Shown here in pieces: positions 16,215-24,262 of a stretch of DNA of 64,000 nucleotides. Position numbers and translations under genes: made by a program. Numbering within the stretch: the stretch's first letter is position 1; each line of letters starts with the position of its first letter. The DNA lies in the NCBI GenBank assembly GCA_963921335.3, contig CAWUFC020000001.1, forward strand, positions 930,001 to 994,000. Reading direction: 5' to 3'. The notes below the pieces were generated by a model that worked only from the letters and a program-made list of their open reading frames with translations, was not told the origin of the DNA and did not search any database. The stretch comes from CAWUFC02 sp963921335 (GTDB taxonomy: Bacteria > Pseudomonadota > Gammaproteobacteria > Pseudomonadales > Halieaceae).

Positions 16215-16425
16215 TGCAAAAGTGATATTGGCGGACGTGCTACAGGTGAGTGTTGCCGCTATCAGCGACGACGCGGCCATTGGGGTGACGGATCAGTGGG
16301 ACAGCCTGGCACACATGCACCTGATTCTGGCGGTGGAGCATGCTTTGGGCCGTACCCTGGATACTGACGTCATGTTGCAGCTAGATAATCTGGCAGCTAT
16401 TCAGGCGCTGTTAAACCAGGGCTAG
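16207..16425 (+). CDS. Acyl carrier protein (stand-alone)
   Basis: 72 aa four-helix carrier protein. The phosphopantetheine attachment site is Ser33 in WDSLAHMHLI, matching the D-S-L signature. It differs from the fatty-acid ACP in lacking the highly acidic helix 2. It is third in a tight operon with an adenylating enzyme and a GNAT, so it probably carries the activated acid. No ketosynthase, condensation domain or phosphopantetheinyl transferase is nearby. The stop overlaps the convergent lipoprotein gene by 4 nt. Confidence 0.85.
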   Translation: MSDAKVILADVLQVSVAAISDDAAIGVTDQWDSLAHMHLILAVEHALGRTLDTDVMLQLDNLAAIQALLNQG

Positions 16426-17486
16426 AATGGCAGTTCGCTGATCTCGCCTATGTCCTCAAAGGGTGGGTCGCGGGTCAGCACCTCTATGCCATTAACCTCG
16501 TAATGACGTGTGGTGTCGTTCAATTCAAAGCTAGCCTGTTCGAGCATGATGGCTTCTAGTGCCTTCATGACCTTGCTCAGCTCAGTGGCGCGAACGCTGC
16601 TGAAGTTGTGTGACCCCAAGAGATAGTCATAGTCATCTGAGAGTGCCACCAGTTTACTGATGCTATCCAGGTATGCCTCCACATCTGATTCCGGTAACTG
16701 GGCATAGAGCGGGCCTGGATAGTAAGCGTCGCCGGTAAATAACAGTCGCCGCTTGCGATCCAGCAGGCTTATACTATCGGGCGAGTGGCCTGGGGTATGA
16801 ATCACTTCCAGGCTGACATCCCCCAGCTCCAGGATCTGGCCGTCACTGACCCAGCGACTGAACTCATAAGGCTTAATGGCGTAGGCATTTCTGTCGAACA
16901 TCGGCGGAGTGGCGCCGTTTATCAGCTCGCCTTGAATGTACGGGCTGACAATCTCGTTGTTAATACCATTGGCGGCTTGTCTCGAAAAAGGATGGTTTAA
17001 CGCCATCACTAGTTCAAACTGATGATTGCCGCCAATATGATCAAAATGATGGTGGGAATTGAGCACCATGATCGGCCGGTTGGTCAGCGACTTGGCTGCG
17101 CTGAGGATGTCGCCAATGCCCGTGCCGGTATCAAACAGCAGCGCAGCACTGCTGCCTACAATCAGGTAAGAAATAACTTCATCAGCCTGCTTGGGCTCAT
17201 AGATAGCGTAAAGATTGCGCCGTAGCTCATACACTTCAAACCAGGGGTTAGGTGTGCTGACTTTGTTGAATAGCTGCCACTGGGGTCTGGGCTGTACCGA
17301 CCACCACTTGTCCTGTTCGTCGTTCTGCTGGGCTGATGGAATAGTCTGCTCAGTGGACGGTGATTGGTTTGCAGCGGGTTGGTTGATGGTTTGAGCGACA
17401 CTATTGTCCTGCTCAGAATCGGAACAGGCGGATAACAGCACCAGGCTGCACATTAATGCGAGTAACCTGAATGACGCTAACACCAA
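16422..17486 (-). CDS. MBL-fold metallohydrolase lipoprotein
   Basis: 354 aa. The N-terminus is a lipoprotein signal with lipobox LLSAC (Cys21), then a low-complexity Gln/Asn/Ser linker to about residue 58. The MBL domain has SHHHFDHIGG (145-153), HTPGHSPDS and LFTGDAYYPG, giving a full two-metal site. It should be a periplasmic, membrane-anchored hydrolase; the substrate is unknown. The start is TTG at 17486, overlapping the DsbA-like gene by 10 nt. A GTG one codon later is also possible. Confidence 0.8.
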   Translation of the reverse strand: MVLASFRLLALMCSLVLLSACSDSEQDNSVAQTINQPAANQSPSTEQTIPSAQQNDEQDKWWSVQPRPQWQLFNKVSTPNPWFEVYELRRNLYAIYEPKQADEVISYLIVGSSAALLFDTGTGIGDILSAAKSLTNRPIMVLNSHHHFDHIGGNHQFELVMALNHPFSRQAANGINNEIVSPYIQGELINGATPPMFDRNAYAIKPYEFSRWVSDGQILELGDVSLEVIHTPGHSPDSISLLDRKRRLLFTGDAYYPGPLYAQLPESDVEAYLDSISKLVALSDDYDYLLGSHNFSSVRATELSKVMKALEAIMLEQASFELNDTTRHYEVNGIEVLTRDPPFEDIGEISELPF

Positions 17487-18139
17487 CTGGCCTCCTCGGT
17501 GGGTTGTTTGAGCAGTTCTTCAATATTGGCTGCCAGTACGCGATAGCCTACATTGCCAAAGAGGGTTTGCCGGTTGTTGTCCATCACAAAGGAAGGGCTG
17601 CCACGGATGCCGTCTTTGTGGGCTTGCTGGTAGTCAGCCAGCAGCGCAGCAAGCGCTTTGCCATTGGTTAACTGTGTCTGTATGGCTTGCCAGTCGAAGT
17701 CATGTGCCGTAACGATATCCTCCAGCACAGTCAGGTCACTGATATCTTGTGCCTGCATAAAAAAGGCCTGTCTGATGGCTAACGCAAGCTGTGTTGTAGC
17801 GTGATCGCCTGCCATAATGCCTGCGGCCTTGAGCACCAGATGGGCTTGTCCCGAACTGCTGGGTTTGTTGTGTTGCCACAGTTCTGGATGAACACTGACA
17901 TGTTCAAAGCGCGCTGCTGATTCCTGTACGTGCTCGGCAAAACCATCCCAGCCGCCACGGCTTGCCCAGGCGGTATCCATTTTGCCGGCAGTGTCGCCAA
18001 ATACATCCACGAATCGTGGGCGCAAGATGATTTGTTCACCAAACTGATCGTTCAGTTCATCGACGCGGCGCTGGGCAATCCAGGCCCAGACACAGAGCAC
18101 GTCGGTGTAGTAATCAATTTCAAGCACGCTAGCTGCCAT
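17477..18139 (-). CDS. DsbA family oxidoreductase (FrnE/HCCA isomerase-like)
   Basis: 220 aa from the ATG at 18139, where the domain starts. Thioredoxin-fold protein of the DSBA/2-hydroxychromene-2-carboxylate isomerase class: DYYTDVLCVWAWI has only the first Cys (Cys16) of the usual CxxC, and the cis-Pro loop is GIRGSPSFVMDN. No signal peptide, so cytoplasmic. Loss of the second Cys argues against disulfide exchange and for a glutathione- or CoA-linked isomerase or a single-thiol mechanism. Forms an operon with the MBL lipoprotein. Confidence 0.8.
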   Translation of the reverse strand: MAASVLEIDYYTDVLCVWAWIAQRRVDELNDQFGEQIILRPRFVDVFGDTAGKMDTAWASRGGWDGFAEHVQESAARFEHVSVHPELWQHNKPSSSGQAHLVLKAAGIMAGDHATTQLALAIRQAFFMQAQDISDLTVLEDIVTAHDFDWQAIQTQLTNGKALAALLADYQQAHKDGIRGSPSFVMDNNRQTLFGNVGYRVLAANIEELLKQPTEEASWC

Positions 18140-18184
18140 AGGGTTACTTTGTACTAAAGCTCTGGCTTTGGCTAGACTCGATTT

Positions 18185-19645
18185 ATGGGGGATGCACTTT
18201 ATAAAGACCATTTCAGCGAGGCTGAGCATCGGGAGTTTTCGGTGCGTCTGGAGCAACAGCTGGAGCAGTTGCGCGGGCTGCTGGAAAGCGAGCCCTTCCA
18301 GCGCGAAGAGGCCAGCATTGGCGCTGAACTGGAGCTGTACCTGGTGGATGACCAGTACCGGCCGGCTGCCGTGAATGAAGAATTGCTCAGGCTGGCCAAC
18401 TCGCCCCAACTAACCCCTGAACTGAATCGCTACAACCTGGAATTCAACATGAACCCGGTGGCGGCTGCGGGTTCGCCCTTCACCGCCATGGAGCAGGAGC
18501 TGCGGGGATTTCTTGAGCACCTGCATAGCCTTGCCAATGGCATTGGCGCCAACATCCTCCCCATCGGTATTCTGCCGACCCTGTCGGATGAATACCTCAA
18601 GTACGAATACATGACCGATCGCCCGCGCTACCACGCCCTGATTAAAGCGTTAACAGGGCAGGGTGGCGGTGAAATGAAGATCAATATCAATGGCGAAGAC
18701 AGTCTGGTGATGCTGGGCGAGGGGCTGACTGTTGAAGGCGCCAACACCTCCTTCCAGGTGCATCTGCGAGTGCCAGCCCAGCGCTTTGCTGACACCTACA
18801 ATGCCACTCAGCTGACCACACCACTGGTGTTGGCCCTGGCGGCGAATTCGCCGTTGATCTCGGGCATGCGCCTGTGGCAAGAATCACGTATTGCCCTGTT
18901 TAAACAGAGCTTGGATTTTCGTGAGCGCGACCATCCGGATTGGCGCCAGCCGGCGCGGGTATGGTTTGGCAGTGGCTGGATGCGTCGTAGTGCCTGGGAA
19001 TTGTTTGCTGAAAATGTGGCCCTGTTTAAACCGTTGTTGCCTGTGTTGTTTGATGACGACCAGCGACAGCCGCCTGCCCTGCGCGAATTGTGTATGCATC
19101 ACGGTACGGTGTGGTCATGGAATCGCGCGGTCTATGGCGCTCAGGGCGACGGCCACGTGCGCATAGAGTTTCGCGCCCTGCCGGCTGGGCCCACCATCTA
19201 CGATATGCTGGCCAATGCAGCACTCAGTATTGGCTGGGCCACGGGCGTGGCCAGCAGTGCCGCTGATTATGTGGCTCGCCTACCGTTCAGAATGGCCGAG
19301 TACAACTTCTACCGCGCTGCGCAATACGGCCTGGATGCCAAACTGATCTGGCCACGTAAGCATCGCGGTGGTCTGGAAGAATGGGCCATCACTGATTTGA
19401 TTGAAGAATTTCTGCCGCGGGCCTGGCAGGGCCTGAAACAATTGAACACCAGTGACGATGATATCGGCATGGTCAAAAACATTGTCGAGCACCGCCTACA
19501 GACTCGCATGACCGGCGCCGCTTGGCAGGTGCAGCGGTTTGAATACTACCGCGAGTCCATGGCGGTGGATGAGGCCTGTTCGCGCATGTTGGCTGATTAT
19601 GTGGACAGGGTGATGGAGGGCTACCCGGTTGCCAGCTGGCGTTAA
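18185..19645 (+). CDS. GCS2-type glutamate-cysteine ligase family protein
   Basis: 486 aa. The early EASIGAELELYLVDD block supplies the acidic metal ligands of the glutamine-synthetase-like fold of GCS2/YbdK carboxylate-amine ligases. GGGEMKININGEDS and EGANTSFQVHLRVP are further conserved blocks, and HVRIEFRALPAGPTIYDM is the late one. It is longer than E. coli YbdK (about 370 aa). It probably joins glutamate or another acid to an amine with ATP; the partner is unknown. It overlaps the following deacylase gene by 17 nt, implying linked function. Confidence 0.8.
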   Translation: MGDALYKDHFSEAEHREFSVRLEQQLEQLRGLLESEPFQREEASIGAELELYLVDDQYRPAAVNEELLRLANSPQLTPELNRYNLEFNMNPVAAAGSPFTAMEQELRGFLEHLHSLANGIGANILPIGILPTLSDEYLKYEYMTDRPRYHALIKALTGQGGGEMKININGEDSLVMLGEGLTVEGANTSFQVHLRVPAQRFADTYNATQLTTPLVLALAANSPLISGMRLWQESRIALFKQSLDFRERDHPDWRQPARVWFGSGWMRRSAWELFAENVALFKPLLPVLFDDDQRQPPALRELCMHHGTVWSWNRAVYGAQGDGHVRIEFRALPAGPTIYDMLANAALSIGWATGVASSAADYVARLPFRMAEYNFYRAAQYGLDAKLIWPRKHRGGLEEWAITDLIEEFLPRAWQGLKQLNTSDDDIGMVKNIVEHRLQTRMTGAAWQVQRFEYYRESMAVDEACSRMLADYVDRVMEGYPVASWR

Positions 19646-20648
19646 ACAACTGCGGGTGTGGGATAACCCGACGAGTGATGAGCTTGCGCCCAGGGTGAAC
19701 GAGTTTCTGCAGCAGCTCGGTGGCCCGGTTGTGATTCATCAGCGTGGGCGTGATGAGTTTCGCAGTCGAGTGCTGGTGACGCTCTCCCATGGCAATGAGC
19801 CTTCCGGCCTGGAGGCGGTACATCGCTGGTTGCTCGGTGGTGAAGAGCCCGCGGTGAACCTGGTAATTATTATTGGGGCTGTGCGCTCGACGTTGCTGGA
19901 GCCCATGTTTTTCTTCCGGCAGCCGCCGGGCGAGCGCGATCTCAACCGCTGTTTTAACCCGCCGTACGATGACGAACAGGGCAAGCTTGCTGCCGAGATT
20001 CTTAAACACATTGCACAGTGTGCGCCCGAGGCGGTGATCGATCTGCACAACACCTCCGGCTCCAGCCCGGCATTCGCTGTGACCGTGGGCGATTCCCGTG
20101 AACAGCGCAGCCTGGTCAGTTTGTTTGTGCATCACATGATTGTCACCGACCTGCGCCTCGGTTCCCTGATGGAACAGGACATGGGCTGCCCGGTGGTGAC
20201 TATCGAGGCAGGCGGCACCCGCGATGAATCCGCTGAACGCGTGGCTGTGGCAGGCCTGCAGCGTTACTTTGGAGCCAGCGACGTTCTGCATACCCAGGGC
20301 AAGCTGGAGTTATTCCATCACCCCATGCGACTGGAGCTGTGTGAGCATTCCCGCATAGAGTATGCCGAGCGGCCTTTGCACGATCGCGACATTACCGTGC
20401 GTGCTGATATCGAGAAGTTTAATGATGCGCCGTTGCGGGTAGTCGACATGATTGGCTGGTTGGACGCGGATGGGTTGGAACACCTGCGGGTGAGCAGCGA
20501 CGCCGATCACCCCCATGCGGTATCTGATTTTTTCAAAGTAGAGGACGGTCAGCTGTTGCCGAAGCAGGACCTGCGCCTGTTCATGGCAACCACGCGGCCT
20601 GATATTGCCGCGTCAGATTGCCTGTTCTACTTTGTGGTAGACAGCTGA
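19629..20648 (+). CDS. Succinylglutamate desuccinylase/aspartoacylase family protein
   Basis: 339 aa zinc carboxypeptidase-fold hydrolase. Zinc ligands are H54 and E57 in SHGNEPSG and H140 in DLHNTSG; TIEAGG supplies the catalytic Glu region. The family cleaves N-acyl amino acids (AstE, AspA). The TTG start at 19629 overlaps the GCS2-type ligase by 17 nt. The pair could make and break an amide of glutamate or a related acid. No arginine-succinyl (ast) genes are nearby, so AstE itself is unlikely. Confidence 0.82.
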   Translation: MPAGVKQLRVWDNPTSDELAPRVNEFLQQLGGPVVIHQRGRDEFRSRVLVTLSHGNEPSGLEAVHRWLLGGEEPAVNLVIIIGAVRSTLLEPMFFFRQPPGERDLNRCFNPPYDDEQGKLAAEILKHIAQCAPEAVIDLHNTSGSSPAFAVTVGDSREQRSLVSLFVHHMIVTDLRLGSLMEQDMGCPVVTIEAGGTRDESAERVAVAGLQRYFGASDVLHTQGKLELFHHPMRLELCEHSRIEYAERPLHDRDITVRADIEKFNDAPLRVVDMIGWLDADGLEHLRVSSDADHPHAVSDFFKVEDGQLLPKQDLRLFMATTRPDIAASDCLFYFVVDS

Positions 20649-20651
20649 GCC

Positions 20652-21068
20652 TTAGTCGAGCTCGAGTTGGGTTTCCTTGGGCTTGGCCAGGAACTTCTGA
20701 AGATCGCCAGTTGCATCTTCAAACTTGGACTTCATGCGGCGGAAGTCACTCCAGGAATCGATCGGCTTGGCCCGATAAACCACTTCCTGATCGTCCATAT
20801 CGATGGTCTGGCGAACAAATACTGAGCCGCCATTCTGCTCCAGCAGCATTTCGAACTCTTTTCGCTCATAGTCACGCACGTCCATCTGACTCTTGTCAGC
20901 CAGGATAGCAGTGGTTTTGCTGGTAAAGACCTTGGTGTCGGTCACATTGTAGATGGTGCCCCTTACTACGAGGGTTTTGCTGTTCTCGTAGACCTTGGTG
21001 CTGCCACAAGCAGTGAGCAGCATAGCCGAAATCAGAACAACTAATGCAGTGCTTAGTTTACGAGTCAT
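20652..21068 (-). CDS. Hypothetical lipoprotein
   Basis: 138 aa. Lipoprotein signal ending in lipobox LLTACG (Cys21). The mature part is small and mixed alpha/beta, with a charged C-terminus; I do not recognise a family. It would be anchored in the inner or outer membrane; the residue after Cys is Gly, so the Asp retention signal is absent and the outer membrane is expected. Downstream of the rhodanese on the same strand with 36 bp between. Confidence 0.75.
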   Translation of the reverse strand: MTRKLSTALVVLISAMLLTACGSTKVYENSKTLVVRGTIYNVTDTKVFTSKTTAILADKSQMDVRDYERKEFEMLLEQNGGSVFVRQTIDMDDQEVVYRAKPIDSWSDFRRMKSKFEDATGDLQKFLAKPKETQLELD

Positions 21069-21104
21069 CGTGGATAGTCCCTGAAAGTTATGTTGCTATT
21101 GAAG

Positions 21105-21431
21105 TTAGTTAGGCTTGGCAGAAAACTCAAGTGCCTGCTGCAGTCCGCCAAGGTTGATGACTTCGTCGAAGCCGGCATTCAGGAGGCTCTGGCGTGCCGA
21201 TTCTGCGCGCTTACCTGAGCCGCAATACAGATAAATCGTGTCTGTTTCGTCGATATGATACTGGCGTATGCCCACCGCAATATCCCCAAACTCGATATTG
21301 ATTGAATCGGGCGCATGTCCGCCCTGGTATTCGGCGGGTGTTCTAACATCAATGATTACAGGCATCGTTTCTGCATAGCTGAAGACAGAGAACAATGAGC
21401 CTATCAGTACTAGCGATTTCAGCGATATCAT
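21105..21431 (-). CDS. Periplasmic rhodanese-like protein
   Basis: 108 aa from the ATG at 21431. Signal peptide at residues 1-20 (MISLKSLVLIGSLFSVFSYA), then IIDVRTPAEYQGGHAPDS and the active-site loop YCGSGKRA with catalytic Cys. Comparable to E. coli PspE/GlpE-type single-domain rhodaneses. A terminator at 21447 lies just upstream, so it has its own promoter or is read through from the receptor gene. Confidence 0.82.
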   Translation of the reverse strand: MISLKSLVLIGSLFSVFSYAETMPVIIDVRTPAEYQGGHAPDSINIEFGDIAVGIRQYHIDETDTIYLYCGSGKRAESARQSLLNAGFDEVINLGGLQQALEFSAKPN

Positions 21432-21446
21432 TTTTTCATCCTGCGC

Positions 21447-21476
21447 AAAAAAAAGCCCGGTGCAATACACCGGGCT
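21447..21476 (-). terminator. Rho-independent terminator after the TonB receptor gene
   Basis: On the minus strand, a 9-bp stem AGCCCGGTG/CACCGGGCT with a 5-nt loop (21454-21476) is followed by seven T residues. It ends the receptor transcript. Confidence 0.9.
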
Positions 21477-21504
21477 CTTTATTGGGTGCTGCTTTCAGTT
21501 TGAC

Positions 21505-24081
21505 TTAGAAGTCTACTGAGAAGCGAGCGTACCAGAAGGCGCCGTTAAAGCCCCAGGGTGAGGTCAGAGCGTACTCTGCGCCTAGGAAACGAGCGGTGCC
21601 GTTGTCCTCAGCATCGGGTTGCTCATCGAACACGTTCTCACCGCCCAGTGCCACAGTGTAGTGGTCTGCGAAGGTGAAGCGAGCTTCCAGGTCGACCAGG
21701 AAGACATCGCCGTAGGTGAACGCGTCAGAGGCATCGCCCGGACCAAACAGACCGCCGGTAGATGACCACTCATCGTAGTAGTTGAAACGTACCAGACCGC
21801 TGAAGAAGTTCTGGCTGTAGTCAATGGTCAGGACTGAACTGTTCTCGGGGATCTGGTTTTCCAGATCGAAAACACGGTCAGGACCGATCGCTGCAGCTTG
21901 AACATTAGAGATCTTCTGTTCGTTGTAGTTATGGCGCCAATCAAATGCCAGGGTGCCAGGGCCGGCGTCGAACACGGCATTCACTGCCAGGTCGAGACCC
22001 TGGATTTTGGCGTCAAAGCCGTTGGCGAAGTAAGCCGCGCCACTACCCAGCAGCAGGTCAGCGTTGGGGTAACCCAGGTCATTCAGGTCATCCACGTTGT
22101 CCTGGTTGATGGTGTTCTGAACCAGGGCCAGACGATCTTCAACTTTGATGTTGTAGTAGTCCAGTGTCACGGTCCAGCGATCGCCGGGGGTGAACACCAG
22201 GCCTACGGTGTAGGCGGTGGACTCCTCGGGATCCAGCGGCTCAGAACCCAGCACCTGGGCGACAGGGTCGTTGACTGGATAGGTGCCCTGAGGGATCAGG
22301 TTGCCATCTGAGTCAGAGGTGGTGGTCACGTTCAGCGTGTTCACCTGGCCGGGAGAAGGAGCCCGGAAGCCGGTGTTGTGGGTAGCACGCAGGGCGAAGT
22401 TATCGGTGAAGTCGATGCGGGCAGAGATCTTGTAATCAATGCTGTCACCAAACTCATCGTAGTCTTCGTAGCGAGCTGCCAGGCCAAAACTGAAGCGGTC
22501 AGCTACAGTGGTTTCTGCGTCGATATAGGCAGCCCAGCTGTCACTGTCCCAGCTGCCTGCTGAATCTTCGAAGAAACCCTGGAAGCCGTCAGAGCCTACG
22601 CCAAACTGGGCGAAGGTGGGACCAACTTCCGTGGAAGCCATGTCGCCTTCTTCGATCTTGTAGGTCTCACGACGCCACTCACCGCCAAACGCGATGTTGG
22701 TCGGAGAGTTCTCGAAGGACTTCACGAAGTCCAGGTTTACACTGCTTTCTTCCTGGATCAACGTGCCGGGGTTGAACGCTGTGGGAGAGAGGCTGCCCAG
22801 GCTCGGGTTAATCGAGTCGGTCAGGCTGTATGCCACTTCGTTTTCACCGATACGACCGCGAACGTTGTAGCGGAAGGTGTCGGTCAGGTCGCCGCGCGCT
22901 CCAAGTACGAACTCGTAGTCAGAGATGTCAGCACCAAACAGTGGGCTGTAACCACCGGGGAAACGACCAGCAATGGGGTTGGTCAGCTCGTAGCCGCTGG
23001 GGTTGCCAGCGTTAGCTGTCAGATAGTCAGCAGGGTTCAGGCCCTGGGCGACAATTGAGTTCACCAGATCAACCGGCGCCGGATCAGCAAAGCCGTCACC
23101 ATCAGCATCCACCTTCAAGGTAGAGCGTGCGGGGATACCCGTGGTGGAGTTGTTGCCATCACCTGGCAGTACCGGAGTACGGTAGAAGAATCCGCCAACA
23201 GTCTCGCCGTCCATGAACGTACCATGAGACACCAGTTCAAACTTCTCGCTGAACTCATAGCCAAAGTTGTAAACGAACTTCAGGTTCTCAACTTCGGGGT
23301 CACCCCAGCGCTGGCCAAAGCCGTTGTAGGGTACTTCTTCAGCACCCACCAGGTCGGCAATCGCCGCCGCATCAGGGCGAGCATTACCGGTGTTGGTGAT
23401 GTCCGCTTCGCTGTATTCGGCAGTCAGGTTCAAGAAACCGTTCTGGCCCAGAGCGATACCGCCGTTACCGGCGATAGAGAAACGCTCGCCGTCGCCACGA
23501 TCATATTCACCGTATTGAACAGCGCCAGTGAAGCCTTCGGTCGCATCGTTGAGGATCAGGTTGACCACGCCAGCGATAGCATCAGAACCGTACTGGGCGG
23601 AGGCGCCATCACGCAGCACTTCAATGCGCTTCAGAGCCAGCGAAGGGAAGGCCGCGAAGTCAACGCCCTGTGAACCCTGGTTGACTGTACCCAGCGGGGC
23701 CAGCTGCAGGTTTACCAGTGCGGAACGGTGACGGCGGGTGCCATTGACCAATACCAGGGTGTGGTCAGGCGACAGATTGCGGAGGGTAACCGGGCGTACA
23801 AAAGCGGTACCGTCAGCAATCGGGAAGCGTTGGGTGTTCAATGACGGAGTGATCTTGCTCAGTGAATCCGTCATGTCAAAGCCGGCCTGCTCGCTGACGG
23901 CTTCGCCAGTTAACACGTCGATCGGTGACAGGGTCTCAGAGGGTGATTGGCCTTCTTTGCGGGTACCGGTGACAACCACTTCTTCCAGGGCGGTATCGCC
24001 CTGAGCGAGAGCGGCGGGAGCGCCAAACGGCAGCGCTGCCAGCACGGCACTAGCCATGATAGTTTTCTTAAACGGGTGCAT
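21505..24081 (-). CDS. TonB-dependent outer-membrane receptor
   Basis: 858 aa. Signal peptide to about residue 26 (ending ALAQG), TonB box EEVVVTGT at about 33-40, plug domain with VLVNGTRRHRS and the highly conserved IEVLRDGASAQYGSDAIAGVVN, then a 22-strand beta barrel ending in Phe (RFSVDF), the outer-membrane insertion signal. It imports a scarce large substrate with TonB energy. The plug resembles the Proteobacterial receptor group for polymers or organic nutrients, not classic siderophore receptors. The adjacent type-B carboxylesterase suggests an ester substrate. Confidence 0.92.
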   Translation of the reverse strand: MHPFKKTIMASAVLAALPFGAPAALAQGDTALEEVVVTGTRKEGQSPSETLSPIDVLTGEAVSEQAGFDMTDSLSKITPSLNTQRFPIADGTAFVRPVTLRNLSPDHTLVLVNGTRRHRSALVNLQLAPLGTVNQGSQGVDFAAFPSLALKRIEVLRDGASAQYGSDAIAGVVNLILNDATEGFTGAVQYGEYDRGDGERFSIAGNGGIALGQNGFLNLTAEYSEADITNTGNARPDAAAIADLVGAEEVPYNGFGQRWGDPEVENLKFVYNFGYEFSEKFELVSHGTFMDGETVGGFFYRTPVLPGDGNNSTTGIPARSTLKVDADGDGFADPAPVDLVNSIVAQGLNPADYLTANAGNPSGYELTNPIAGRFPGGYSPLFGADISDYEFVLGARGDLTDTFRYNVRGRIGENEVAYSLTDSINPSLGSLSPTAFNPGTLIQEESSVNLDFVKSFENSPTNIAFGGEWRRETYKIEEGDMASTEVGPTFAQFGVGSDGFQGFFEDSAGSWDSDSWAAYIDAETTVADRFSFGLAARYEDYDEFGDSIDYKISARIDFTDNFALRATHNTGFRAPSPGQVNTLNVTTTSDSDGNLIPQGTYPVNDPVAQVLGSEPLDPEESTAYTVGLVFTPGDRWTVTLDYYNIKVEDRLALVQNTINQDNVDDLNDLGYPNADLLLGSGAAYFANGFDAKIQGLDLAVNAVFDAGPGTLAFDWRHNYNEQKISNVQAAAIGPDRVFDLENQIPENSSVLTIDYSQNFFSGLVRFNYYDEWSSTGGLFGPGDASDAFTYGDVFLVDLEARFTFADHYTVALGGENVFDEQPDAEDNGTARFLGAEYALTSPWGFNGAFWYARFSVDF

Positions 24082-24262
24082 TGTTCCTACCTTTATGTAT
24101 GGGTTGGTTATATTAAGTTGCTGTTTTGCTTATTAATATCCACAACTATCCCCACATTTTAAACCGGCGCACCAAGGCTGTGCTTTGCGGCATTTTGTGA
24201 ATTTTTCACGTTAATTCGATTGAGGGAATGCCGTGCTTTTTCGACTCAAAGCGCCTGAATTT

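Noticed and set aside
24196..24210. CRP-like site TGTGA-N5-TCACG before the TonB receptor
   Set aside because: Spacer is 5, not the required 6, and the second half ends in G; too weak to call.
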